From the NCBI GenBank assembly GCA_037349105.1, contig JAYJMM010000041.1, positions 5,268,501 through 5,332,500 on the forward strand: a stretch of 64,000 bases of DNA, in the 5' to 3' direction. This stretch comes from Limnomonas spitsbergensis. Lineage: Eukaryota > Chlorophyta > Chlorophyceae > Chlamydomonadales. The position numbers and the translations under genes were made by a program. This document shows, piece by piece, positions 24,743 through 35,300 of this stretch. The notes under the pieces are model-generated. The model had not been told where the DNA came from. It did no database searches and saw nothing but the letters and a program-made list of their open reading frames with translations. The first letter of the stretch is position 1. Every line of letters starts with the position of its first letter.

Positions 24743-27700
24743 CTACAACCCGTTCGCCATTGGTCTTGCGATGCCCCGCTCCATTTGTCTTGTTGCTGGG
24801 TTGGTGGCCATGACTTCCACCTCAGGCCTGTCCATGACACTGGCCTCCTGGGCTGTTCTGGCAGCCGCTCTGGCTGCTGGGCTCGGCCGCCCCTGGGCCT
24901 TCAAACTGCGATCTTCTGTAGCGGGCCCTGCTATTGCAGCGGGCCCAGCTTCCTTGTCATCAGGCGTGCATTTTGGGCACAACCACTCGCCCTCAGGCAC
25001 CTTCTCGAGTACTGGCACCAAGCAATCCATGTGCCAACCTGTGTTGCAGGCATCACACAAAAGCATCACCTCTCCGCGATCAGGCAGCTGGCACACCTCG
25101 CATGACAGGCTGTTATTGGGTCTGGTTCCGCTGAAATCAACCACTCCCCTGAGGTTGGGCAAGTGGCATGGGGAACAATTGACAGCATTCTCTGTTACGG
25201 TGAGGCCATCTGCCCCCTCCAAAACCAAGGTTCCCGTCGCCCCCAGTGTTTTCACCCTTAGGATCTCAGGCCTGGCCTTGGGATCGAGGCTGCGTCGTTC
25301 TGATGAATACTTTACATACACGTAATCTCCCTCTGCAAAACGCCTGACCTGGGGGACATACCCTCCCCCACGAATGCGTGCATATCGCAGCTTGTCGCGG
25401 TGCTGCGCAATTTTCAGATGCTCACCCGCGACTGGCAGCGCCTCTTTGATCCTGGCCACTCTGGCCAAGAGCAGGTCTGCTGCCTCTTCTGCTGTTGCCA
25501 CCTTGGCTGTGTTCCAGAGGTCCGCCCCCACTCTGGAGGGAAAGGTGGGTCTCTGCCCGAACAACACCTCGTACGGCGCCATGCGCGTGGCTTGCTGCGG
25601 CGAGCACCGGAAGCCTAGGGCCACCCATGGCACCATCTTGTCCCAGGACTCGTCGCTGCTGCCTTCCTCGCAACACTTGCGCAGGCCTGCCTTGAGGGTC
25701 TGGACCGCCCTCTCTGATAGCCCGTCTGCCTGGGGATGGTTGGCAGAAGTGGTGCGGTGATCAATGAAGCAGTCCAACAACATGTCCTGAAATTCACCCT
25801 GGAACTCTGTTCCCTGGTCTGTCACCACTTCTGCGCATCCTCCGAATCGTGCTACAACATTTTGAAAGAATGCCAAGGCCGTCACATCAGACGCCTTGCT
25901 TGGAATGGGGATCAACTCCACCCATTTGGAGTAATGCTCCACACAAACCATCACAAACCGATTGCCCCTGGAAGTGGTCGTAAATGGACCACACAGGTCT
26001 ACTCCCCACCGGAAAAATAACCCCTCGATGGGTAGTGGGTGCAGGTTGGGCTGTATGTGATTGAACGTGGACGCCCTGGCCCTGTCACACACACCGCATT
26101 CCTGCACTGCCTTCTTGACTGCTGCTCTAAGCCCCCGCCACCAATGTTGCTGCATGACCATGAAAGCCGTGCGGTGGCTGCCAAAATGGCCCGTTCCTGC
26201 ATGGGCTGTCTGGATCACTGCAAGCCTGTCCTCTGGCCTGGGCACCACACAACGTCTACCGTCAGGCATGAGTCTCATCAATACTCCTCCCCTCTCTGAT
26301 TCCCACTGGAATGGCGCCGCTCTGCGCTGTATTCTGGTCTGTTCTCCTAGCTCTGTTCCCTGAACATATGTCTTCTCGCGGAGAAACCTCAATACAGGTT
26401 CATCTGCCCACACGTCTACCCTGGCCGATGGTCCTGCAGGACATCCTGGCAGGTCCTTCTCACCCTCTGTGTCCCCGGCCACCTCGATTTCAACCTTAAC
26501 TGGTTCCTCAGATGTGTTCCCACCTGGTTCCTGTGCCGCGTCGGCCCAGTCTGCAGCAGCGGATTCTCCTAGGCACTGCCTGTATGACGCTGCCGCCTCT
26601 CCGATGCCAGAGCACGCGTTTCCTGCAGTAGCAAGGGCGTAGTGGCTGGACATTAAAGTTGCACCAAGCACTGGATCCATGTCCGGGCCTGGCAGCTTTG
26701 CTCTGCGTTTCAATTCCTCTGGTATGATTGTAGCACACTCAAGTGCCACATTGAGCCATGCTCCTAGTGCCCACGAATCCATGCACCTGCCCAAGGCTGC
26801 CCTCCTGGCCGCCTCTGGGAAGTCTGGGCGCGGCAATGTGGACCCCACAGCATACCCCATGGCTCGTTCACGCTCGTTTGCATTGGGCTCCTGCAAGTCC
26901 CCCATGGGTCTGTACACCATCCCATTTTGCCCGTTCCGAAAAGAATATGAGGAGGGCGTGGCCATCAAACACGGCAGCACCCTCCTGGGCTGTCCTGTTA
27001 CGTTGATGCGGTACCCCCCATTGTCAGGGCATGAAACGATCTGGGCCTTGCTGCCCTTGTCCAGAATGTCGTCTACTATCCCCCCGTGGGGTCTGGTCGA
27101 CGCACGAATCACAAACTCGATATCTGCTGCAAGGGCGATATTCCCCCAATAGTTGCGAGTGCGGTGGGCGTAAGACCCCACCTGCGCTGTGTCAAACAAC
27201 GCCGGTGTTCCCAGAATCCTGCACACCTCCTGAAAGGCCTCAACACTGGCCCTCACACTTTTCTGATTCAATTGCATTGCCACATTCTCAATCAGGTACG
27301 CTGGCGGCCTAGGCCCCTGCATGAACTGCAGTGTACCCAACAGCTTGACTAACGGGAAGAAAGACTTGCTTCTCTCTCCCGCGAGCCCACGCCCCTTGCC
27401 TGCTGACGAGAGGTCCTGGCACTCCCAGCCTGCTACCATGAACCACTGGTGCCCCTCCTGGGCGCCCGCCTCCTGGAGGTGCTTCGCCGTAATGGCATAC
27501 ACATCTTGGGGCAACGCTCTGAATGCCCTATCAAACGCTTTGACCGGAAACAACTGAGGGTATCTCCTGTGCAACTGCACCAGGCGACCCCCTGCGATCT
27601 CTCTGACTTCCTCACTGATATCAGCATACAAGTACTGCACCACTGGGATACCCGCCCCGAGCACCATTTCCAGCCCTGAGCACATACCTCCAAAGGGCTC

Positions 27701-30184
27701 GAAAAGGACGACTCCCTCGGTCTCCATGGCCCGCACAGCCCCACTCGACAGGCAAGCTGTGTCCAGGCCTGCATATAAATGAGGGGGCGTCACCCGAGGC
27801 AGTTCAGCAAGAACATCACTTATCATTGTCCTGGCCCGTTCCCTGTTGCTGAACGCCTGTTCTGCCGTACTGACGGGCTGCGCCTGCTCATCATCGTCAG
27901 TGGCGGCAGAGGATATCTCCTGCCCCACCGGCGCTGTCACGCAAGCTGCCTCTGCAGCTCGCAGTATCTGCACTCTTCTTCTGCCCTCCTGCGCCATGCG
28001 CACCACCTGGTCGGCATGCCACTGATTGACTCTGCTCAACCCTGTGATCAAAGCTACCTGCTTCCCACTTGCCTCCCCCTGGACTGCTGGTTCGGGGGCA
28101 GCTGTATCAAGCCTGGCCCCCGTGCGGTCGGCTGAGGAAGCGAGAGGCGACCTGGACGGGATGTCTGCATTCTGGTGGCATGCTCCTGAGCGATGGACAA
28201 TGGTAATGTCCAGCTCCTGGAGCATGAGAGCCCACCTAGCGTGCTGGCCCACCAACGTCTGATTGTCCATGAGGTAAGTGAGCGGCTCATGGTCAGTGAT
28301 GAGATGCACCTTGCACCCAAACAGCATGTGGCGGTATGTGCGTGCTGCATACACTGCTGCTAGCATCTCCCCCTGGAACGAGGAATAGTTCCTCTCGCTC
28401 TTGTTCAGGGATCTAGACGTGCATGCCACCATATACTCCCGCCCACTGTCATCACACAGCCCTAGCACGGCGCCTATGCCCTGCTTAGAGAAATCTGTGT
28501 ACAATAAGAACGGCCTTGGCGGCCCCTTGCCGTCTGGCCCTGTCCCACTGTAATCTGGTCTGCGCAGGACTCTTCCGCCCTCGCACATCTCTGTTTTGAT
28601 CAACTGGAACGCCTGCGACTGCTCTGGCCCCCACACAAACGGGATCCCCTTGACCAGCAATGCGTTGATGCATGCCGCCTTTTTCGAGAAATCCGGGATG
28701 TAGCACCGGTAGAAGTTCAAGAACCCCATGACCTCCTGGATGTTTTTCACCGACGCGGGTTCTGGCAACGCCATAACCGCTGCAATCTTAGCCGCATGCG
28801 GCGTGAGCCCCTGGGCTGACACATTGTGCCCCAAGTACTCAACTGTTGCACACCCAAACAGCGACTTGTCGGGATGCGCCCTCAACCCTACACTGTGGAG
28901 CATGTCCAGCATCAGCTCCACATGCCTGATGTGGTCTGCCGGTGTATCGCTGTACACTAGCAGATCGTCAATAAATGCCACGCAAAAAGCACTCAATCCT
29001 GCCCTGGCAATCTCCTCTTCCATCATACGCTGGAAAAAAGGCGGTCCATTGCGCAGCCCGAAGTTGAGCTTTGTGTACATCCAAAGCTCAGGACCCATCC
29101 AGAAAGCTGTCTTAGGCTGGTCCTCGACCTTTATAGGGATCTGCATGAACCCCGACCGGAGATCAACCTTGCTGAATATCTTGGCAGTTCCCAGATTCTG
29201 AAAAATAGTCTCCATCCTGGGGATGGCAAATTCCTGCTTAGCCGTTCGCAGGTTTAACCTGCGCATATCGTGCGCTATACGGTGATCTGTCCACTCTCCT
29301 GTCTCTGCACTCTTCTTAGCCGCTACCACTGAGTTGGCTGCAAACTTAATGGGCCCTCCCTGGGGCACCTTGACTATGATGCCTGCCTCAATCATCGGCT
29401 GACACTTTTCCTTAAAAATCGCCGCCTTAGGCGGTGGCATATCCCTGGACTTCTGAAAGCATGAACTAACCTCGTCTTCCAATGCCAGTGTAAACTCACC
29501 CTGTGTGCCACAGTAGCCGGGTAAGTCCTCCATGGAGTAAGCGAACGCTCCTTGGCGGTCCCTGAGGCTCTGCTCGAGGGTCTTCTGTTGGTCCGCCGTG
29601 AAGTCAGGGTGCTGGCCCAGCAGCCACCCCTCCTGAGTCTTGACGTACTCCGAGGGTGGTTCGACTACTCCCCCCGGCTGGAACATGTCAATCATCTCCG
29701 CCGCCTGCGGGTTGTCCTCCGCGGGCGGCGCTTCCTCGCCTGTGCTGTTGCCGCGCTGCCAGTCTTCCCGCTGGCTGTACCCGCCCCCTGTCCTGCTGGC
29801 GCCACCCATAGGGCTGACTGCTGGTGGGCGCAGCCAGCCTGACGTGAGCTTTGCTGCAGCTTCTTGGCTGGACACAAAAGCTCCTTGGCCTGCTGTAAAT
29901 CCTCCTCCTCTCACTCCCTGCCCGGTGGCTCGCGCACCCGGGATGCATACGGACAGCAGGAGCCATACCAACACCAGCTGGAGCGTCCCCATAAGGAACC
30001 CCTTAAAAGCCGTACTAGTGAGGAGTCCCCTGCAGGATGGCAGCCGTCTTGTAGGCTCCTGCGGCTGGTGCGCCGCAGGTTGTTTGCGTGGCCCTGCACT
30101 CTGCTCTGGCCTCTGCTGTTCCGCTTCCCAGGTTATCTCCAAGTCCACCTGGCAGATCCTGGAAGGTTGGCCTGGGCAGTCCAT
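24743..30184 (-). CDS. pol: Pol polyprotein: RT, RNase H, cytosine methyltransferase, integrase, PHD finger
   Basis: 1813 residues. RT about 270-520, with FSKVDLRSGFMQIPI and the catalytic FIDDLLVYS (Asp406-Asp407). RNase H about 555-680 (LLYTDFSKQGIGAVL, GEMLAAVYAARTYRHMLFG, DHEPLTYLMD). Methyltransferase about 820-1150 (listed separately). Integrase: HHCC zinc site (HAGTGHFGSH...CGVCDRAR, about 1325-1365), then the D,D,E triad in WGVDLCGPF, VTDQGTEFQG and LSERAVQTLKAG. PHD finger about 1690-1735, a C4HC3 pattern (CEVCQLPDRGEVMLLCDAC...WLCPKC). There is no chromodomain, which many Ty3 integrases carry; the PHD could play the matching role of chromatin targeting (inference). The start is uncertain: an in-frame TAG at 30379-30377 separates it from ORF C, and coding sense continues upstream of 30184. 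Confidence 0.9.
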   Translation of the reverse strand: MDCPGQPSRICQVDLEITWEAEQQRPEQSAGPRKQPAAHQPQEPTRRLPSCRGLLTSTAFKGFLMGTLQLVLVWLLLSVCIPGARATGQGVRGGGFTAGQGAFVSSQEAAAKLTSGWLRPPAVSPMGGASRTGGGYSQREDWQRGNSTGEEAPPAEDNPQAAEMIDMFQPGGVVEPPSEYVKTQEGWLLGQHPDFTADQQKTLEQSLRDRQGAFAYSMEDLPGYCGTQGEFTLALEDEVSSCFQKSRDMPPPKAAIFKEKCQPMIEAGIIVKVPQGGPIKFAANSVVAAKKSAETGEWTDHRIAHDMRRLNLRTAKQEFAIPRMETIFQNLGTAKIFSKVDLRSGFMQIPIKVEDQPKTAFWMGPELWMYTKLNFGLRNGPPFFQRMMEEEIARAGLSAFCVAFIDDLLVYSDTPADHIRHVELMLDMLHSVGLRAHPDKSLFGCATVEYLGHNVSAQGLTPHAAKIAAVMALPEPASVKNIQEVMGFLNFYRCYIPDFSKKAACINALLVKGIPFVWGPEQSQAFQLIKTEMCEGGRVLRRPDYSGTGPDGKGPPRPFLLYTDFSKQGIGAVLGLCDDSGREYMVACTSRSLNKSERNYSSFQGEMLAAVYAARTYRHMLFGCKVHLITDHEPLTYLMDNQTLVGQHARWALMLQELDITIVHRSGACHQNADIPSRSPLASSADRTGARLDTAAPEPAVQGEASGKQVALITGLSRVNQWHADQVVRMAQEGRRRVQILRAAEAACVTAPVGQEISSAATDDDEQAQPVSTAEQAFSNRERARTMISDVLAELPRVTPPHLYAGLDTACLSSGAVRAMETEGVVLFEPFGGMCSGLEMVLGAGIPVVQYLYADISEEVREIAGGRLVQLHRRYPQLFPVKAFDRAFRALPQDVYAITAKHLQEAGAQEGHQWFMVAGWECQDLSSAGKGRGLAGERSKSFFPLVKLLGTLQFMQGPRPPAYLIENVAMQLNQKSVRASVEAFQEVCRILGTPALFDTAQVGSYAHRTRNYWGNIALAADIEFVIRASTRPHGGIVDDILDKGSKAQIVSCPDNGGYRINVTGQPRRVLPCLMATPSSYSFRNGQNGMVYRPMGDLQEPNANERERAMGYAVGSTLPRPDFPEAARRAALGRCMDSWALGAWLNVALECATIIPEELKRRAKLPGPDMDPVLGATLMSSHYALATAGNACSGIGEAAASYRQCLGESAAADWADAAQEPGGNTSEEPVKVEIEVAGDTEGEKDLPGCPAGPSARVDVWADEPVLRFLREKTYVQGTELGEQTRIQRRAAPFQWESERGGVLMRLMPDGRRCVVPRPEDRLAVIQTAHAGTGHFGSHRTAFMVMQQHWWRGLRAAVKKAVQECGVCDRARASTFNHIQPNLHPLPIEGLFFRWGVDLCGPFTTTSRGNRFVMVCVEHYSKWVELIPIPSKASDVTALAFFQNVVARFGGCAEVVTDQGTEFQGEFQDMLLDCFIDHRTTSANHPQADGLSERAVQTLKAGLRKCCEEGSSDESWDKMVPWVALGFRCSPQQATRMAPYEVLFGQRPTFPSRVGADLWNTAKVATAEEAADLLLARVARIKEALPVAGEHLKIAQHRDKLRYARIRGGGYVPQVRRFAEGDYVYVKYSSERRSLDPKARPEILRVKTLGATGTLVLEGADGLTVTENAVNCSPCHLPNLRGVVDFSGTRPNNSLSCEVCQLPDRGEVMLLCDACNTGWHMDCLVPVLEKVPEGEWLCPKCTPDDKEAGPAAIAGPATEDRSLKAQGRPSPAARAAARTAQEASVMDRPEVEVMATNPATRQMERGIARPMANGL
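26730..27730 (-). other. C5-cytosine methyltransferase domain inside Pol (DNMT3/DRM-like)
   Basis: Motif I: VVLFEPFGGMCSGLEMVLG (about residues 823-841). Motif IV: WECQDLSSAGKGRGL, with the catalytic Cys922 present but the usual Pro before it replaced by Glu. Motif VI: AYLIENVAMQ. Motif VIII-like: SYAHRTRNYWGN, matching the DNMT3 pattern SAAHRARYFWGN. Motif IX/X-like: NERERAMGYAVGS and RAALGRCMDSWALGAWL. The DNMT3/DRM-type wording of VI, VIII and IX distinguishes it from DNMT1 and bacterial Dcm types. All catalytic parts appear intact and uninterrupted. It lies between RNase H and integrase, so it would be made as part of Pol and presumably released by the element's protease. Confidence 0.9.
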
Positions 30185-30376
30185 GCCTGGCCTGATACCG
30201 CGGTCCCTTTCCGCGGCTTTCCTCTGCGCCGCTCCTGCGCGTCGCCTGGCCTTTTTGGCCTTCTTGCCTTGTAACTTGGCTGTGTCAGCCCAAGCTGCAC
30301 CGGGCCTCTCTTGCCTTGCTGCTGGGGCGTGTCCCTTGCTGTCTTGCGCCTGTTGCTCCTGCCCGAGGGTGGTGTG

Positions 30377-32035
30377 CTACGCAGCCCCACTGACTCCTGC
30401 GCGCGTGGTCCTTGCTGGTCCTCCGTACTGCCTCATGCCTCTCCTGTCATTGGCCATCTGTCTTGCTTGGCCTGCCTGCCCGCTGCTGGTGTGGCTGTTT
30501 TCTGCAGTAGCTGCTCCGCCAGCCCTATCCGCTGGCCGCGACTGCTGCACACCTGGGGCCTGGCTGCTGTGACTGCCTGCGGTCTGTTGTGCAGCACTTG
30601 CACCGGCCCTTGTCGCCCCAAGGGCTGATATCCTCTCCGTCAACTCCTCCTGTAGATCTCTGATTGCCCTGCTGTAACCTCCCATCCTGGGGTTAGGGTC
30701 GGGCTGTGGCAGCATTCTGAGTCGGAAAAGCAGGCTAGCCTCCTGGTCTGCCTCTTGCTGCCCCATGTCCTGCCTTCTCAGCACGTCCAGCTGATCTACG
30801 AAATTCCTGAGCACTGCCATCCAGCACTCCGTACTGTATGATGCCGGGTCACCCCAGGGCTCCCTTGCCGCTGCCTGCACTGGCTGGCTGATCTGGGCGT
30901 CCCCTGGGCGCCTGCTGCCAGCCCCGCTGGCTGCTGCCTCCTTTGAATCGCGCGCGCACTGGTCTGCTTCCTGCCGCGGGCTGCCCCTGACTGCGGCCCG
31001 GTACGTCCTCTCGCCCCGTGTTATCTCGTTACTGCGCTCTATCGCTGCTCTCCTGGCGCTGCGCTCCTCCATTGCTGCTTGCTCCTGAACGACGCTGCGC
31101 ATCCATTCGTGACGCAGCTGTGTCAGGTCTTCCTCGAGGTCGTGCCCCGGACTCCCTGGTCCTGGGCCTCTGTCGGATGGCATATTATCTCCTTCTGCAT
31201 CCTGAGCCTCTGCTCTGGCGGCGCTATCCTGGTCCGGGGGCATGGTTCCTCCCTCGTACCACTCCTCTTCTGACCCCGTAATCTCCACCAGTGGTGGCGG
31301 CCCCTCCGAAAGGTCGTCGCTGTACCCTGGGTTCCTGCTGTCCAAGTCCTCTGCAAGCGGAGCGCCGGTACTGTATCGGGGTGACTGGGGCTCTGCCCGT
31401 CCCCTAGGCTCAGATTCCAGTGCTGACACTCCCATTCCATCCGCGGGCTCCAGCCATTCCCATGAGGATGCAACTGCCCCGAATGTGGTGACGAATGCTG
31501 CCTGGGTCCATTCTGGCTCCTCTTCCTGGGTAGGACCGTTGGTGGCGGCCGCAGGCTCCTCCGAGAAGGGACCGCGCCTGCCCACCAGCCATTGTCCTAT
31601 CCTTGGCTGGTTCCTCAGGGCCTCCAATTCCTCCTCAATGCCGACCTCCCCTGCTCCTCTGAACAGGGGGTGCAGCGTGCGCACCCCTGCCGGGTGCGCC
31701 TGTCTCCACAACTGCGTCGTTATGACGTCTGCCTGCCAATAGGGTAGCACGCTGCTGGCCCTGTCGTCGTGCCACGCTCTCCTCTCATGACGCACCCACT
31801 GGAGTACGCATGCCTCCAGTCGTTCTACTGCGAACGGCGAGCGCGCAAGCTCCTCCTCTCCTTCCCACATGGCCCCCGATGCTGGCGTTCTCTGTGGTCC
31901 GTAAGGCCAGGTGGGGCAGGCTGTTATGTCAATAGGAGCCCACTGCCCCTCTACACCCCACACGTGCCGCATGGCCGCTGACAGCTGTCCTGGGAGCAAG
32001 ACTCGCTGCAGCGCCAGAAGCATGAGCGTCCACAC
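30377..32035 (-). CDS. Retrotransposon ORF C, unknown function
   Basis: 552 residues in the same frame as Pol and ending in TAG (30379-30377), directly followed by Pol-frame coding sequence. The N-terminal 170 residues look folded (LEACVLQWVRHERRAWHDD, LWRQAHPAGVRTLHPLF). The middle is acidic and disordered. Near the C-terminus is a helical segment (CWMAVLRNFVDQLDVLRRQD). No domain recognised. The 32035 start is a GTG, and the frame continues upstream beyond another TAG at 32077-32075 into a stretch with TYYYEEVEDGEVPVSAAWIH. It may be the C-terminal part of an extended Gag or an accessory protein. Confidence 0.6.
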   Translation of the reverse strand: MWTLMLLALQRVLLPGQLSAAMRHVWGVEGQWAPIDITACPTWPYGPQRTPASGAMWEGEEELARSPFAVERLEACVLQWVRHERRAWHDDRASSVLPYWQADVITTQLWRQAHPAGVRTLHPLFRGAGEVGIEEELEALRNQPRIGQWLVGRRGPFSEEPAAATNGPTQEEEPEWTQAAFVTTFGAVASSWEWLEPADGMGVSALESEPRGRAEPQSPRYSTGAPLAEDLDSRNPGYSDDLSEGPPPLVEITGSEEEWYEGGTMPPDQDSAARAEAQDAEGDNMPSDRGPGPGSPGHDLEEDLTQLRHEWMRSVVQEQAAMEERSARRAAIERSNEITRGERTYRAAVRGSPRQEADQCARDSKEAAASGAGSRRPGDAQISQPVQAAAREPWGDPASYSTECWMAVLRNFVDQLDVLRRQDMGQQEADQEASLLFRLRMLPQPDPNPRMGGYSRAIRDLQEELTERISALGATRAGASAAQQTAGSHSSQAPGVQQSRPADRAGGAATAENSHTSSGQAGQARQMANDRRGMRQYGGPARTTRAGVSGAA

Positions 32036-32349
32036 TGTTGGATCTGCGCCCCTGGCGTATGTGTAGGCGTGGAACTATGCCTCGTCCACCGACGCGCATT
32101 TAGTGATTGCCACGTTGTCCTGGTGTCTTGCGAACAGGTAGACGGGCTTGTCGTCCTGAGTGGCGTGCATGTGGATCCATGCTGCTGAAACAGGTACCTC
32201 CCCATCTTCCACCTCCTCATAGTAGTAAGTTACTAGCTGGCAGCTGCTGGACCGGGATGGCTGACCTGGCCTCCCCGGGTGCCGTCCCCCATGGCACGGC
32301 CTGTCCTGCGACCATCCTGGGAATGACGATGGACGCCTCAATGGTCGCC

Positions 32350-35300
32350 TCACACCGCCTTGGCCTGCCCGGATGGCACAGCCCTGCCTCGGCTGGGGCT
32401 TGATTGCACTGCTGTCCCCTCAAACCCTGCGTACTCGCCCATGGCTTGCACTGGCACATAGAATGCGCGGTCTCTGAGAGCTACGCTCCCCATCAGCTGA
32501 CGCACGCAGTCCTCCGCCCATGGTGAGCGCATGAACCCTGGCTGCGCACCCTGCCACAGCCCCTCTGTGTGCGCGCTGTTGGGCACGTCCGGGTGCGCCC
32601 TGGCTGCCGCCTCCACTGCTGTGATGCCCTCCGCGACTGCCAGAGTCACCATTTCATGTACGCAGCATACATAGATGGGATGCTGTCCCCACCTGCGCGC
32701 CATGTAACTGGGCATGTTTGTGCTGGGCCGTATGTACCCTTTGAGTGCTGCCAACAGTAACACCGCAGTCACTGCATCCCCCGGGAAGATCATCCGGGCC
32801 ACCGCCTGACTGGCTGTCCTCCTGTTCACGCACATCTGCACGCCGCCTTCCTGGAGCCTGTGGTTTTGCACCCTACACAGCCCGTCCAAGCAATCTGCTG
32901 GCATGGTGAGCATGGCCATGGAAGTGGGCGCCTCTGGCATCTCTTCCCCCAGGCGGTAATAATGCACAAAGGGCTCGCTCTCTGGTGGGGTTGGCGGATA
33001 CGGCTCTATGTAGGCCCGCTCTCTGCTGTATGCTCTCTCTCTGCTGATGGTCTGGTCCAGCTGGCTGTCCTCGCCCCCTGCGTCGGACCTTCCGCCCCTC
33101 TCACTGCTGCGCTGCGTCTCTCCGTCCTCGTCTACTCCTCCCCAAGCATTGCACCGAGAGATAGTGCCTTTATGGGTCCTAACGGGCCCCGCTGGGTTGT
33201 CCAGCTGGCTCATTGCCGCGGCCCCCTTGGCTCCTGGGCGGCGACCGCGCTCGCTGTCTGGGGCCCTCCCGGTGGCTGCTCCTGCTACCCCTCTTCCTGT
33301 GTCGCGCTTGCCCTCCGGGGTACCTGGACATAGCACGGCAATTTCTGCCTCACGCAATGGTGATGGTTCCCGTGGTTCATATTCAGGTTCATAACCTTCT
33401 TCTGAAAGGTTGGAGCCGTCCCAACTGGAACCACTCTCCCACCCGTCTACACTGTGCTGGGGCAATGCCCTCTGCTCGCGTCTCTCAAACTCATCCCACT
33501 GTGCATTGTACTTTTCCCACTCCACGTCGAGGAACCTCTGCAAAATACACGGCCAACCTTCACACGGGGCTGGGCACCCCCTCCGCTGGAGGTCCCTCAA
33601 TAATCCCATCGCATGTGTCACTGATCTGGCCGACCCTGCTGGCATGGTTCCATAATGGTTCATGGCCAACGCCTCTACTGCCATTGCCCAGTGGTTTACC
33701 TGCCTGGCCACCTGCCCTTCTGGCACCCTCTGGGGGGTCACCTGAACTGGTGCTGCTTGGCTGACCTCAGCCTGGCTGGCACCCCTGTCCTGGCTAAGCC
33801 CCATGTAGCTGGTCATGAAACACGTGTGGTTCCCTGTCCCACCCCACCTTGGTTGCTCGCCCTGGCCTGTTGTTTCCTGTCGCTCCGGCGGTCCTGGCCA
33901 CGCGCTTGAGCCCGCTGCTGCCTGCTGGCGGTCCCCTTCGCGGGGCGTCCCCATAGCAGTCTCGAAGTTCCGGTGCCGGTTTCCCTCGGGGGCATCTTGG
34001 CTTCTGCCAGGCCCTCTGGCCCCATAGCCCCGTGCTGGGCCTGCAGGTGCTCCTGGCCTGTTGCCTGTTTGTACGGCTTGCTCAGGGTTGGTGCATTCGT
34101 TGGCAAAGTGCCCTGGCTGGCCGCACCTGTAGCAGGCTCCCCCATGGCGGGGTCCGAGATTGCGTTTTGGCTCTGCCATCCCACTGCCTCCTGCCTGGGC
34201 CCTGCCTGGCGGACTCAAACCTGGGCCTCTCTGGTGTCCCGGCCCCTGCCTGTATGGCCTGGCAAACTCCTCTGGTCGCCGCTCCCTGGACCTGCCCCTG
34301 GGCTGTTCCCTGCTGGGTGACTGGTGCCTGCGGTCCCTTTCGGGAGACTGCCGCCTGCGGTCCCAGCCCCGCTCCTCGCTGGTGTTGCGCTGCGCCTTGC
34401 CCTGCCGCTGGGCCCTGGCTTCCGGTGTGGGCACCACCCCGTGGCGCTCCTCACTGATGGCCCTTTGCGCGCTTCTGCTGCGCTGTCGGAGTCTTCTGTT
34501 CCCTGAGTCGCTGGAGTCGTTGCTCTTAGCTTCCTGCTGACCCGCGGCCTGTTGCTCTTCTCCCTGCGGCTCCCCCTGGTCGGAATGCTCGCTCTCCACG
34601 TCTAATAACGGGGACGGGGTCTGAAGCATTATCCTGAAGCATTCTGCCGTCTCTGGGTCCACTGCAACTGGGAGCGGCTGCCCGTGGTTTGGCAGCCCCC
34701 CCAGGTGCTGCGTTCCTAGGGCTTCTCGCAGCTTGGTCAGCTCGTCTGCACGCAGGATGTACTGCTGGTGGACCTCTGCCATGGCTTGCTGAGTATCCTG
34801 GATGCTCTTCCACCTGCCCAGCTGGCCTCCTAGGTACTCGACGATTCCTGCTGCCTGCTTCCACATCTGGTTTTCTCTCCACTTGAGGGCTTTTTTCAGC
34901 CCGTCAACCTGCCCGGTTAGCCTGCCGATGTGCCTGTCTTGCCTGCTGGTCCCTGGCTCTGGAACCTTTTCGACGCTGCACTCCTCCTCCTCCTCTTCCA
35001 TCTCTTCTTCCTGCGCCTCGCCAGTGCTGCCGCTTGCTTGTTGCGCAGTGGGCCTTGCCACCTTTGGCTGCCCTTGCAGCTGCTGCTTTTGCGCCTGCCT
35101 GCGAGCGCCGCCGCTTGCCTGTTGCGCACTCGGCCCTTCCACCTGTGGCTGTTCTTGCAGCTGCTGCTTTTGCGCCTGCCTGCCAGCGCCGCCGCTTGCC
35201 TGTTGCGCACTAGGCCCTGCCGCCTGTGGCTGCTCTTGCGGCTGCTGCTTTTGCGCCTGCTCGCCCCTGCTGGGCACTGATTTTACTTGTGCAGCTCTGT

